NCBI GenBank assembly: GCA_022478985.1
Contig: JAKSZP010009599.1
Location: forward strand, 20,773-84,772
Reading direction: 5' to 3'
DNA: 64,000 nt
Source of the DNA: Massospora cicadina
Taxonomy: Eukaryota; Entomophthoromycota; Entomophthoromycetes; Entomophthorales; Entomophthoraceae
Position 1 is the first letter of the stretch; each line of letters begins with the position of its first letter. Positions 1 through 11,899 of this stretch are shown here, one piece after another. The translations under genes were made by a program, and so were the position numbers. Under the pieces are notes generated by a model, which saw nothing but the letters and a program-made list of their open reading frames with translations, was not told the origin of the DNA and made no database searches.

Positions 1-2551
1 GGCAATCAAAACACAAAAGTATTACTCCAAGTTATACTGATCCAATCCAATTCAGCTGGCCAAAGTGGCAGAATTTCTCAACTGAACCCACATCCACACC
101 ATTTTCTGATACCCGGAAATAATGAATTTGACTACTCCAAATGAATTATGGACAGCCATCCGCGGTGCACCAAAACGAAAATGCCAAGGCCCAGATGGCA
201 TCCCATATGAATTCTATAAAAAGTACTTCAAATATATATCCCTACTACTGCTTGCCTCACTTAACCAGAGCCTTCTGAGAAACGCGCCTCCTACCAGGAG
301 GACAAGAGGCCTTCACTGTCACACTCTTCAAGAAAGAGGACAAGCTAGACTTAGCCAACTGGCGCCCAATTTCTTTAACTAACATGGATACAAAAGTTTT
401 AACAAAAATCATGGCTAACCATTTAAGGATTGTAGCGTCTGCCACCATCTCCCCAAGAACAATTTGGTTTCATACCCAGAAGGTCGATTTGGGACAGCGT
501 GCACTCTGTGGCTAACGCATGCCAGTCCACAGCCTCTGGGGCACTTGTATTCTTGGATCAACAGAAGGCCTATGATAGAGTAAACTGGGAATACCTCAGG
601 GCCTGCCTCCATCAATTCCGCTTACCCCCTCGCTACATCAACTGGGTGATGCTGCTCACGGAATCTGCAACAATGGCAGTACAAGGCCCTGGATTCCTAA
701 CGGAAGTAGTCCGCCCTCAAAGGGGCTTGCGACAGGGGACCCCCTCAGCCCACTCTTATACAACTTCAGCCTTGACCCACTACTGCGAATTGTGAATGCC
801 CAACTCACTGGGGTCCATGTGCCAGGCCAAGCCCCAGTCAAGATGATGGCATTTGCAGATGACTGTGTGGTTGGGGTGTCTAATAAAAAAAGATGCACGC
901 GCACTTGAAGATCTCATCTAGGAGTATTCCCGGGTAAGTAATGCTGCACTGAACGCTTCCAAAGCCAAAATCATCCTCCTTGGTCGGTATCAAACCTGCT
1001 GGGCCCCAGCGACCAGTGTCCAGCCCGGCCCATCTGCTTGCACACGTACTCGCCCTCCCAGCTCACCCCACACCACCCCACTGGTGCTCCCTTTCGTGCC
1101 ACGCCCTACCATAGGGCCAGTCCGCCATCTGGGCGTGTGGGTGGAGGCAGGTGGGTACGCATCAGCAGTAATGGAGAGTCATATTCTGGACAATGTGATG
1201 AAGCGCATCGCCTCCCTCAGAGCCCACCCTACTTCCCTTACTGGCAGGGTTGTTTTAGCCAACTCTATGCTCCTCTCCAAAGTCTGGTTTGGAGCCCACG
1301 CCATCCCCTTCTCCCCAAGCTTTTTCAAATCCTTGTATGCCCTGCTTCAAGGATGGCTTTGGTCAGGCCGCCCACCACCAGTATGGCTAGAGGTCATGTT
1401 TGGCCCTCATCATCATGGAGGCATGGGCCTTCTTGACTTCAAAGCCCATGCTGCCAAGATCCTGGGCACCTGGATTGCAGCCATCACTGCCCCTACGCTC
1501 CCCTCCCAACACTGATCCCGCGCGGCCTGCTCCAACTTCTCCCGCGCCCTGGGTCTTAACAATCCATCGAACCCTCACTCCCTGATGAAATACCTGGCTT
1601 CACACCCATTGGCCACAGGGCCTCACGGGACTAAAACCCACTACAAATGAATCCTCCTCTCCATACGGGGCGCTGAGTGTAGAATTCATATCCCGGACAC
1701 ACAGCCCAGAGAGGCCGCCCCTCTCCTCAGTTCACACAAGAGGTACAGGGGCTACCCATCCATGATGGCGTGATCCCCATTTGGCCCCATGTCCTATCCA
1801 GAGTGGACTACCTGGACATGATGGACATCCCTTACTCCATTGAGACCCAAAAAACTATCTGGAAATACGCACACCATCCCCTGTTGCAGCCTCAAGTCTG
1901 TTCCCATGTGTGGAGCTACCTGAGGTGGGTGTACCATATGGATGAGCGCTCTAACACTTTACACTCATCCTGCGTCATGCGTGGTTAGTATGGAACGCTG
2001 TTCAACCGCCTGGAGAAGTGCCCCATCTCTAAAGTAATATGGCGCGAAGTTCAATGTCTGCTGGGCCAGGATCAAACACATCCCTTTAGTCTGTCAAGAG
2101 ATATGTTTGCTTTATAAATGGCCTCCCCCCTTCCACCCTCCCTCCATGCTCTGGTGGTTGCAATCGCCGTGTATACTATCCACACGATTGTCTTAGATGC
2201 CATCACAGGCTCCACCCCCACCATCCCAGAAGCTGTCCACTGATTCCAGTATCATTTGGTGGACCACTTTCAGGCGTGGATGTTTGGATACCTCCTACCG
2301 CGTCACTGACAGCTGGTCTCCTCTTGGTTCCCAGTTTGGTTCATCAAATCAGACCCTTTCCTCCACACGTGTTCAATAGTGGCTACAGCTCCTTCACACG
2401 TCCCCTCCCCTCCCCATAGTGGCGTTCCCGCTGGCTGTACAAGATAGCTTCACTTTTCTGAGGTGCCTTCCCCGTTACTAAGTTTTGTCTCTTTCAGGTC
2501 AAATTCAGAAGCGTCCATCCCATGGTCAGCCTTCCTCGCAATAAATCTAAA
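1..2551 (+). mobile_element. LINE copy 1 (L1/Tx1-like), clipped by the window edge
   Basis: This is the 3' half of the LINE family that is complete at 58120-63400. Position 1 aligns with about 60838 of that copy, and the two stay collinear to the 3' end. The element closes with the shared tail module at 2511-2538, followed by an AT-rich run. Its GC content is visibly higher than that of the LTR elements, and its similarity to copies 2 and 3 is high by eye, so it is fairly recent. I could not find its target-site duplication because the left end lies outside the window. Confidence 0.9.
122..2455 (+). pseudogene. LINE ORF2 fragment: reverse transcriptase and C-terminal region, broken
   Basis: This is the remnant of the LINE ORF2 polyprotein that copies element RNA into DNA at the target nick. 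Visible in order: the start of the RT fingers (PDGIPYEFYKKYF near 200-230), a palm segment with FLDQQKAYDRVNWEYLRACL near 550-600, RPQRGLRQG near 715-740, the catalytic FADD box near 850-865, and the C-terminal stretch with the DYLDMMDIPYS motif near 1806-1840. Frameshifts near 455, 740 and 885 and several stops put these parts in different frames, so no full product can be made. The endonuclease half lies left of the window. Confidence 0.88.
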
Positions 2552-3042
2552 ATGAATATGCTTTGTATATGCAGCTTTGGTATAGGATATGGAGTGTGTA
2601 AGGTTTTTTTATATTCAATCTTAACTATAAAAAATCACAAAAACTATAATTTTATTATATAAGCTTATTTTCATCATATATCAAAAACCATATAATCTTT
2701 GATTTTAAATTTAAAATGGAGAAACTTTTTAAATTTACAATTAAATTTAAACTTAACTTTCCATTCGATATTACCTTTGAGCAATTTTTGAAAAAATAGT
2801 TAATTTTCCATCAGACCCTCACCACATCAGTTTTCCAATTTATGTCCTCAGATCCACCACCTGCTGCCCCAGTATGGGGCAGCGGTGCTCTACCCACTAG
2901 AATTTACCGCCCATCAGGTAAACACATGTGGACTGGCTTATCCAGTCAACCAAATACATCTGGCTGATTTATCCCTTCAAGGGACCTAGCACTGCACCTC
3001 GCACAAGTCCACCCAACCTACCACACCCCCTATATAAGTCTT

Positions 3043-4653
3043 GGGGACCAGCCCCTACAACTGGATAGAGAACAGCATCTCTTTCGGACCAAAAGGGGGC
3101 TAAAGGCCAAGTGGACCGCCTGTCACAGTTGAGTGACCTGGTGCATGTGGTTGATGAGCGCTGGGTAACTGCCCTTCCACCTAGAGATATCCAAATATCT
3201 CCTCTCCCCCTCCCCAACCCTGATAAAATTAATAGAGGGGACCTTCCAGGAGATCATGCAGGCCAGGGGCCTTGGGCAGGCCCCTGGGACCCCCACTTAC
3301 CAGGGAAAATTTACCAAATTTTTGAAGAAACTGCCAGCATAAGTATCGGAGCCCAACCTGCAGATTCCAGGCTAACAGAGCCAGTCTGGACTGGTTGGGT
3401 CTGAGAATCAAATAAGAACTCAATTCAGGTTTCAAACCATGCCACCAGTGACTTAGACCAGTTGCCCTCACCCCTCAGAATGGATCTGAGAAGCTCAGAT
3501 TGCATAGACAACCAAATTGAGAGTTTGAAACATGTTGCAGACAACCAAGCACCAAGGCCACAGCCCCAGGACAAATCCAGGAAATCTGAACTGCTTGAGC
3601 TGCCCAACTCAAATGGTCAAGGCCCAGATTGGTACCATCAACCTGGTCTGGCCCCAAAATTTGGGAAAATCAGAAAAAGTTTTTTTGTGATTTTTGACAA
3701 GATTTTGGAAACCATCCATCCACTCCCCCACCCGCCAGCCAACCAAACCCCATTGCCAATCCCCAACCACCCAATACTTAAGGCAACTGCTCTGTTGATG
3801 GGTAGTTGTTGGTTTATTCTCTATTCTCCTCATGCTTTGTGCCAAAACAAAGTCAATTACCCCAAACGCCTTGTCGTGGACTCCACCTGTTGTTTTTCCT
3901 ATTCAAAATTCCACCAATTGATCCAGCAAAGCATGCTGCCACCCAAATAGATCTCCTGATGATCACCAAATGGGTCGTCCGGTTGCTTGACCCTGCCACG
4001 CGGTGGTGGATCATATCAGTGGTGAACCGCCTCACTCTCAATGACAGAGTTGACTCTCCATCCATTTTCACATATCCATTAAACATGAACTTGTCCATTC
4101 ACTTCGCCGACAGGCTTTTCTGAGAGTGCTCCCCTATCAAAGCAGCTTCAGGGCGCCCCCACCCCAAGGCCTGCGAGCTCAGCCCCAAACCTGGCTCATC
4201 TGCCGTTGATCCCACCCACCTAAGGACCCCAGAGTACCCTGGCCAAGGGAAAACTTGGCCCCAATTCTTGTCTTGGGCTCATTTTCCCCTCCGACAGCAC
4301 CCCTGTTCACGCAGTGGGTTTTGTGCCGCCCCTCTCTGGTGCACAGACCCACCTACCCATAACTGAAGGCCAGCAACCGCGCACCCTGGAGGAGTCATCA
4401 TCCTCCCCGCCTCTCCCGCCCTTGGGGTTGTCCCTGCAAGACTCGCGGTTGCCCCCATTGCAACCATCTGGTTTGCCTTGGGGGCCTTCGGTATGTTTAT
4501 AAACATTTACTTTCCTCACATCCCTACTAGATGCCCCCTTCTTCTAGTCGCATGGACCGCTGTGCCCTTGGCATTCTGAGCTCTCCACTGGGTGTTCACA
4601 CACCCTGACTGGGAGCCCAGTATAATTCTTATCAGCTGTTTCCATGACTCCCT
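3043..4653. mobile_element. Insertion Z inside X1, type unknown
   Basis: X2 and X3 run straight across the position where X1 has about 1.6 kb of extra sequence. The breakpoints carry a short repeated CCCTA (about 3038-3042 on the left, 4654-4658 on the right), which would fit a 5-bp target duplication. The left end begins with TATAAG, and the right part is GC-rich with many C runs. I see no LTR pair, terminal inverted repeat or LINE tail. It could be a solo or truncated element of a family not otherwise seen here. Confidence 0.5.
3069..3950 (+). pseudogene. Orphan reading frame in insertion Z, one in-frame stop
   Basis: A single frame stays open for about 290 codons from the stop at 3066 to the stop at 3950, except for one TGA at 3402-3404. 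Such a long frame stands out in this decayed neighbourhood. The predicted protein has a polar first part, then a mixed charged and proline-rich middle (PLPHPPANQTPLPIP near 3720-3765), and a Cys-containing C-terminal end. I recognise no family, and there is no obvious signal peptide or zinc knuckle. No ATG is well placed upstream of the first recognisable residues, so the true start is unclear. It could be gag-like, or chance. Confidence 0.35.
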
Positions 4654-6275
4654 AGCCCTATTCTGATCAAATATTCTCTTTTGCCTCTGCATCAAGTACA
4701 GACTTCTCTTCCCATATGCTGATAAATCAATAATTGATCTGGAAATGGCCACCTTTGCACTGGTATAATTTATCAACTTCTGCCCTTACATGGGCTTTTT
4801 TGATATAGGATTCCCTACTGAAGAGTATGCAGATGCAGCAGCAACGCCCTTAAATTATTTAAACACACCCATTACCACCACCCATACATGACCCAATGAT
4901 ACCACACTTATGGTGACCTTTGCAAACCTCCCCTCACACCTCCCCCTCAAACACTCTATGAGGAGTTGATGTCTGGGCCATCCACTTATGGCACAGACCC
5001 CATCCTCCAGTTTATTCCCAAGTGGTGCTGAGAGACTAGCAGCACCTTGGGCAATGGCCACCATTACCCCCCCACCAGCTAAAAATGGCCCAGAACATCT
5101 TACTGCATGCCTATGTCACATCCATACCTGACATTTTTTGGTCCCACACTGACAACGGTCGCACAATTTACTCCCTCTGCTATTAATTGGACCATATGAA
5201 AAAGCATGTCAATATATGTCACACCCTGCGAACATGACAACTCACCCATGAGTCCACACCAACAGCGTTCAAGTGGGGATTTTGGCTGCTCCCACCCCCA
5301 CAGGCCATGAGCTCAAATCAGAAGCAAACCATAGCACCTCAAACCCAAGCTGGCCAGTTCACACCCATGCCAACCAATCAGGTTCAGACTTGGACCAATG
5401 TTCAATCCAAAAATCCTCCACCTTAAAACTTACCCAACCACAGCCACCTATCATTAAATTAATCCAAGTCAATTAAATTTTCCTTGAGACTTATTGGATA
5501 AAGTAACCAAGTCTGGTTAAATTGTCCCACCTCCAGCTAAACCAATCGATTTACTACCTTTTATGAATTCAGACTTTGATACCACACTCCCACACAAATA
5601 ATATGTCCCCAAACCCAATGCTATCCCATACCAAAGTGACCACCAGCTTGCCAAGGCTGCGGTGGCCTCACCTAAAAACTGCCATCTTCATGAAGCTGTG
5701 GCAAAATTCATTGCTAATTTAAAAAAGGGCTGCATCCCTCCTTGTTCCCCCCTTATTTTCCTCCTACTGAAAAAGAGAAAATCAAATGACTCCATGAAAC
5801 TGCCACCATAACTTTCAAATGCATCATTAACCTGGCAGATTTTTCCCCATCTACACATATCACTGGAGCAAACATTGCAAAATTAGCCCAACTTCCCAAC
5901 GCCCGCATACAAGCTGAACACCATGTTGCTAAACTCATGGAGGCTTCCATCCAGGCTCAAATAGTCAAGGTCAACTGCTACCTACCTCACCTCAGCCTCA
6001 TCCTGAGGATGCCCCAACCCCCTTGCTATCAGCATTGATCCACTTTTAATGTTAACCCCAAGGAAGATGATGATCCGCCTGATCCCCCTCCGCCATGATG
6101 GGATAAGCAGCTTACCACTGTGCCATCTGGTAGGCTGGTCTTTTCGTTACTTTTGTGTTTCCCGCTGTTTGTTTAGGGCAGTTAGTTCACGTTTTTGGTT
6201 GGTTTAGTTTGGAGCTTCTGTTTTTATTGTCCATCCCCTGGTTGGAGTGCCTTGGATAAATAAAATAAAAATAAA

Positions 6276-8166
6276 GTTCAAATTTTTTTAGGTATGCTGA
6301 CCAGGGGACAGACACTTTTGAAACATAAACTCCTAAAATAATTAAACAAAAAACATGTAGCAACCGTTTTAAACGAGCAGTGGGACACACAAACAAAATG
6401 AGAAAACAACCTACCAGATGGCACAGCAACAAGCTGCTTATCCTACCATGGCAGAGGGTAGTGGGGATCAAGAGGATTATTGGGTTCATCATTAAAGAAT
6501 CATATCAATGCAGATAGCAAGGAGGTTGGGGTGTCCATGGGTTGAGGGTTGAAGTAAAGCAGATACTTGATGAGATCAACAATTTGGGCCTGGAGTTAAG
6601 CTCTGAGTTGAGCAACATGGTGTTCAGCTTGGATGCAGGTGTTGGAAATCTGGGCTAATTTTTCAGTGTTTGCTCAGGTGACATATGTGGATGGGGAAAA
6701 ATCTGACAGTTCAGCGACATGTTTAACATTGGTGGTGGCAGTTTCAGTGAGGCGTTTAATTTCATCTTTTGTAATATCAGGAAATTGGGGGGAACAGTGT
6801 GACATGCAGCACTTTAAATAAACTCAGTGCTAGATTTTGCCATGCTTTGTGGAGATGGCTTTTTTGAATGGACCACTGCGGCCTCAGAAAGCTAGTGGTC
6901 GTTTTGGAAAGGGGTAGCATTGTGTCTGGGTACATATTGGTTGGGTTGGGCTGGGGCATCAAAGTCTGAATTCAGATAAGGTTCTAAATTGATTAAAAGT
7001 TCCAGAGGTGGGACAATTTCACCAGTTTTGGCACTTCAATCAATTAGTCCCAGGAACATTGGTTGACTTAGATGGATTTGGTAATAGGTGGCTGTAGTTA
7101 GATAAGTTTTGGGATGGGAAAATTTTTAGATTGAATATGGGTCCAAACCTGCTACTGAAGGGTTGGCATGGGTGTGAATTGCCCGGCTTGAGCTTTTGTT
7201 GTTAGATTTTGCTTATGATTTATCAAACGCTCAGCTTATGGGGGTAGCCAAAATTACCACTCAAACGCTGTTGGTGTGGCCACATGGATGGGGTTGTCTG
7301 AACTTGCAGGGTTTGATCTATATTGACATGCTTTTTAGTATTGTCCAACTCATGGCAGAAAGAGAAAATTGTGTTCTGTTGTTGATGTGAGCCCAAAAGA
7401 AATGGTCTGGTGTGGTGGGATATAGGCACGCGGTGGGATGTGCTTGGCTATGGTTAGCAGGTGAGGGTAATGGTAGCCATTGCCTGAGGTGCCACTAGGC
7501 GCTCAGCACCACTTGTGATAATGAATTGGAGGATGGAGTCTGTGCCATAAGTGGACAGTTCTGACATCGTTTTCTCATAGAGTTCTTGAGGGGGAAGGTG
7601 TGAAGGGAGGTTTGCAAAGATCACCAAAAGTGTGGTATCATCAGGGAGACAGGTTTGGGTGGTAGTAATGGGTGTGTTTTTGTATACTAAGAGCGTTGCT
7701 GAAGCAGCAGCCCATCCTCTTCAGTGGGGAATCCTATATCAAAATAGCCCATGTAAGGGCAGAAGTTGATAAATTATACCAGTGCAAAGGTGGCCATTGC
7801 CAGCTCAATACTTACTTTGAAAACATATGGGAAGCGATGCCCATACTTCATGCAGAGGCAAAAGTGAATATTTGATCAGTGTAGAACTAGGGGGTGTGGT
7901 AGGTTGGGTGGACTTGTGCGAGGTGCAGTTCTAGGTCCCTTGAAGAGACAAATCAGCCAGATGTATTTGATGGACTGGATAAGCCAGTCCACATGCGTTT
8001 GCCTTCTGGGTGATAAAACTAGTGGGTGGAGCACAGCTGCCCCACACTGGGGCAGCAGGTGGTGGATCTGAGTACATAAAATGGAAAACTGATGTGGTGA
8101 AGGTCTGGTGGAAAATTAACTATTTTTTCAAAAATTGCTCAAAGGTGATATCAAATGGAAAAAAAT
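6276..8166 (-). mobile_element. X family copy X2, LINE-tailed element
   Basis: X2 lies tail to tail with X1. Read on the minus strand it starts near 8166 with the same TTTCCATTYGATAT leader as X1 and ends with the LINE tail module at 6291-6314 plus an A-rich run. It is about 1.9 kb and collinear with X3, without the Z insertion. A diverged AT-rich duplication may flank it (near 6270 and 8170), but in this base composition I would not rely on it. Confidence 0.75.
6470..8080 (-). pseudogene. X-family protein, copy X2, interrupted
   Basis: The same three blocks seen in X1 and X3 are present: the N-terminal APVWG and DLE..L region (about 8050-7930), the central YGTDSILQF block followed by SGAERL (about 7557-7490), and the C-terminal helical region (about 6800-6480) with the motif DEIKRLTETATTNVKHVAEL and an end close to DEPNNPLDP. 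Several in-frame stops and frameshifts separate them. Function unknown. The value of this copy is that it confirms the frame and order of the protein independently of X3. Confidence 0.5.
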
Positions 8167-9205
8167 TATATTTAAATTGAGGAACATCTTAGTTTAATGA
8201 TACCTACTAAGAAACAATTTATTAAATTTTTTACTATTTATATTTAACATCAATGTTACTAAGTAATAGATATCTATTATAAGTAATTTTAATTTGTAAA
8301 GCATATTTAAGATATTATTTCTTCAAAACTAAAACCCTAATACACAAAATTGTTATTTATATGCCCCTTGAGTGTTAAGTTCTCAAGTAGGTAGGGTTAC
8401 TAAATTTAATTTTTAACCAAATATATATACATAACTTTAAAATTGATATGAAGGCCAATTTTTATCTTTTAACTCTTATAAGCTAGGAATTTAGGATTTA
8501 CTATGGCAGTTATTAGGTTATGAAGGCCTACTAAAAACCATATAACAAGCTAGATGAAGTATATATTCTATAGCAGGGTGGTAATAATCTTTATTGATAA
8601 TGTTTCAGTTAGCAGTTAGTTTTTATTTAATTAGTTTAGCAGGTTTAATGGGTTTTCTATGTAGGGGTGGTAAATTAACAGAATATCCTGCTACCAATCT
8701 GCTGCAGGTTTGGTTCATAAAAGGTTAAAACTTATAATGCAAGGATAACTTACTTCCTCCTATCCCCTCTTATTTCATATCAAATAATTTAATAAAATGT
8801 GGATTTTAAAACATAAATGTAAATAGGGTGTTTGTGTAGCAGGGTGAAACCTGTAAACACTTTATGCAGAATTGGTTTGTAAGATGTATGAAAACTATTA
8901 CTATCTAAAATGAAACACTATTTTCTCCACCACTCTTAATTTTATGTTTTAATATATAAAGAACAAATAAAGCTATTGATAGTAAAATAAAGGAAGATAA
9001 GGTGGTTGCCTATTGAGTAGTTCCTTCTACTATAAATATTTACTTTAAAGTAGTATCTCTAAGTGATTATAGCTATTTGGTTGATTTTGTAGGTTCAATG
9101 ATTTTGCTGAGTAGATAATTATCTGTATTAAAAGATCTAAAACATTCTATCTAAATTATATAAAAATCATGTTTTAGTAGTAAAGCATGGGAATCTAGTT
9201 GCTAG
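8167..9205. other. AT-rich stretch, nothing recognised
   Basis: About 1 kb of strongly AT-rich sequence between X2 and the first recognisable LTR of element A. Stops are frequent in all frames, and I see no LTR, LINE tail, tRNA box or repeat shared with the rest of the window. The missing first two thirds of the 5' LTR of element A should lie here but do not align with the 3' LTR. Confidence 0.5.
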
Positions 9206-9435
9206 TACTATAATAAAGTTATATCATTAAATCTATATCTCATTTTACCTTGACTTAAAAGGGTCCATTTCGCCGTACTTACCAAAGGGTGAATAATCTA
9301 GCTGATGGGACATAAGCGGTGACTTGATCCCTTTTAAAATAAAAATATAAATGGCATGTGACTTATTCAACTAAAAGCATTGATTGTTGGGCTTGAAGGG
9401 CATAGCATCATTGAGCTAAAAATCGAAGTCATACA
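9206..9435 (+). repeat. Partial 5' LTR of element A
   Basis: Aligns with the last ~230 bp of the 3' LTR (16733-16977): both contain ACTATAATAAAGTTA, GATGGGACATA/GATGTGACATA with GCGGTGACTT, and end in TACA. The upstream ~500 bp expected for a full LTR are absent or unrecognisable. Confidence 0.8.
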
Positions 9436-9438
9436 GGC

Positions 9439-9456
9439 TGGCGCACATTAGAGGGG
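9439..9456 (+). promoter_or_regulatory. Primer binding site of element A
   Basis: TGGCGCACATTAGAGGGG starts three bases after the LTR end. The same 18-base pattern follows the 5' LTRs of elements B, C, E and F, which marks it as the minus-strand primer site rather than coding sequence. Confidence 0.7.
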
Positions 9457-9499
9457 CTCTTTTGACCTTTAATGATTTCTGCAACTAATTAATTGCACC

Positions 9500-11580
9500 A
9501 TGTAAGATAGCTTAAGTGGTATTGTCACACATTGGGTTCACAACAGAAACGGTGGAAAAGATGATTAAATGGGAAGTCCATCCATTGTAACGTTTTAAGA
9601 AGTTCAAGAAATCATACTGAAATTCTGAAAATTGTCATATTACTAGAAATTAAATATAGGAAATAACAGTTACATTATGTAATCATTAACCCAGCGTAAG
9701 AGGCAACTACAAAAGGCATCTGTCATGGACAGATTTATTATGAACCTGTATGAATTCAGTTTTCCTTTAAAGAGTTATGAATCACATGCAAATCTCTCGT
9801 TTGCTAGATTTTGTAATTTGTACATCCAGCGCTTTACCATATCATGCATTTACTGGGAGTCCACAATGAGGAACTCCACCATCATAGTAATACCCAAAGG
9901 GCCCTATGGATGGCCTATGTGCAGGTATATAATTCAGCACCACGAAGTATGGAGATGTCCTTCATTTTACCAAAAGTGAACCATTACTAATTATTCATCT
10001 CTATAATCAAATGGGTACTAATGATCTTGGTGCCATCAAGTATCTGGAAGAATTTGTGGAGCTCCTTCAAAAAGACATCTCAGAGTCAAATGAAAATACC
10101 AATCATTTACTTGAGGCTTTCACTGAAGAGCGCTAATGACAGGATATCGAAGCTCATGGAAAAATGTCAGCTCAAGGTTATAGTAGCTGACATCAAGAGA
10201 AAAAACAAATCTCCATCCTTAAGGCCAGATAGATCAAGCCCTATGATATATTGAGGATCTGGAGGACCATCAAACCTCTGAGCCTTCATCAGTGTCACAA
10301 AATATCCTTTCTCGAGTAGCCCAGGTTAAACAGGAGCTAGATAACCGTGCAACTCAGGTGTCTACTCCTTAAATTGACGAGCAACTTACCAAATTGTAGA
10401 GCAACTTGAGAGGCAAATTCCCCAGTTGGGAGGATACTAATTAAGTCTTATGTTGCCTCAATGAAGCTGAAAAACGCTGGATTATTCTCACAGAAGAGTA
10501 GAAGACAAGACTTACAAGCCTACTCAGAGCTCTGAGTGCAAATAGATGAAGGAGGATGAAAAAAGTGTATTTGAGAGTTGGATGATGTGAACAAGATTTT
10601 GCAAACTACCACCAATCTGTTCACATAAAAATTGCAAGCTGGACATATGCGTTAAGAACTTGGAGAAAGATATAGTCATTCTTATAAAGAATAATTAATC
10701 TGCTGGATGTTACACCAAGGCTTACCCTGGACGAAATGGAGCAACATCTCAATCCTCTTCAGACCAGATGTGGCAACTCAAATGTCAAGTTAACATAACA
10801 GCTTAAGAGCCAAAATTAACAAATTGAAGCTCCCAGAGTACATGTCATTACCAGATTGGAGGCCACTACCTTTAAGCCTACGTTCAAGGGCAAGTTTATA
10901 CCTGGCGAAGTGAATATTGCATCTTTCCTCTATGTCTTGAAGCCATGATGGAAGGTGCGACAAGATCATCAGAAAGTTAAGCATATTTTATCTTGTAAAA
11001 GCCATATGGCTCAATAGGTTATGATGCCTCATATGGACGTCCTACACACCTGGAGAGAAGTGAAGAAAAGCGCTCATTAAAGAATTTGGGTCAAAGCAGA
11101 GCAAGAGTATGAAGAAATATGCCTTCATGAGAATCGTGCTACGCTGAGATGAACCCTTTGCTGAATTCCCTGACTACTTATAAATAGAAGCCCAAATGCT
11201 GTTGACCTCAAATATGCTTACTCTGGACGATGCCATAGCCACCGTTGTTGCTGGTCTACATAGTAACCCTGACCTAGCTATGCATGTCACGTCTGTCAAA
11301 TATAGCTTCAAATCTGTCTTAAGCATCAAAGAAGCCCTGCTCAATGTAGTTGACATACACAAGCCAGAGACCTTACAAAAGGCCCCCACAAACCCAGAGT
11401 TTATACAATGGAAGAAGCGAAGCATAAGAAGGAGGATAAGTAAAGATGCAGCTACTGTAAGGAAAACAACCATACCAAGGATATGTGCTTCCAAAAGAAC
11501 CCTGTCCTTGCCAAGCAGGGAAAAGGAAGGTTGGCTTAAAGTAGGTACCTCTAAAGCTGAAAATTCAAAGTAACTGAAAG
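9500..11580 (+). pseudogene. gag: gag of Ty3 element A, broken
   Basis: Structural capsid polyprotein. Near 9725-9979 it matches the gag start of element F. Near 11196-11360 it matches the capsid C-terminal part of element E (LTLDDA..., then LAMH.TSVK and I.E.LL.V.D.HKPE). A CCHC zinc knuckle of the CX2CX4HX4C type is intact at 11447-11488 (CSYCKENNHTKDMC), with basic residues before it, as expected for nucleocapsid RNA binding. Many stops lie between these blocks. Confidence 0.8.
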
Positions 11581-11899
11581 TAAAATATAGCCAACCACTC
11601 ACTTAGCTTGTATTGAAAGTGACCCAGTGATGACTTTGAAAGGGGGTCACGAGGACGCAGGTTATTATGTTTTAGGTTCAACTGTTGAGTTCACCATTCC
11701 AGACTGGTTGAACATCAAAACATTGATGACGCCCCAGGTTCCCAAAGGCACTTACTTCAGTCAGGTTATTGGGTGTCCCCAGATAATTGATAGTGCCAGA
11801 AATGATGATAAATATATTGCCCTGTTGATCTGACACATATCAAGCGTGCATATCTACTTGAGATCAAGAAGCATCCCAAGGCTGCCTGAAAGCTCAATG

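Larger units (their letters stand above)
2850..6100 (+). pseudogene. X-family protein, copy X1, interrupted
   Basis: I do not recognise this protein. Three blocks recur in all three X copies. The first is an N-terminal block with APVWG, then GK..., TG.SS and a DLA..L motif (about 2860-3000). The second is a central block with YGTD.ILQF followed by SGAERL (about 4980-5045). The third is a helix-rich C-terminal region ending in an acidic and proline-rich tail (DDDPPDPPPP, about 5760-6097). No zinc knuckle, endonuclease or polymerase motif is visible. Stops, frameshifts and the Z insertion break it. The same blocks surviving in three copies argues that the frame was once translated. It may be an ORF1/gag-like RNA-binding protein, but that is a guess. 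Confidence 0.55.
2752..6275 (+). mobile_element. X family copy X1, LINE-tailed element with a 1.6 kb insertion
   Basis: X1 is one of three copies of a roughly 1.9 kb element (others at 6276-8166 and 23495-25418). All share a 5' leader with a GAGCAATTTTT-like block (2773 here), a recurring reading frame, and a 3' end carrying the LINE tail module (6227-6253) followed by AAATAAAATAAAA. X1 is longer because 3043-4653 is absent from X2 and X3. The outer ends are approximate, and I found no clear target duplication for this copy. Confidence 0.75.
2752..8166. repeat. Large imperfect inverted repeat formed by X1 and X2
   Basis: X1 (+) and X2 (-) meet at their 3' tails near 6276, so about 1.9 kb on each side is inverted relative to the other, apart from the Z insertion in the left arm. 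Transcription through both would give a long imperfect hairpin RNA. Confidence 0.7.

Noticed and set aside
3853..4098. Minus-strand 81-codon frame in Z
   Set aside because: It overlaps the longer plus-strand frame, and neither has recognisable motifs. I kept only the longer one, at low confidence.
4279..4519. GC-rich frames on both strands (75, 70 and 62 codons)
   Set aside because: Low-complexity Pro/Ser/Gly composition with no match between X copies; a probable product of base composition.
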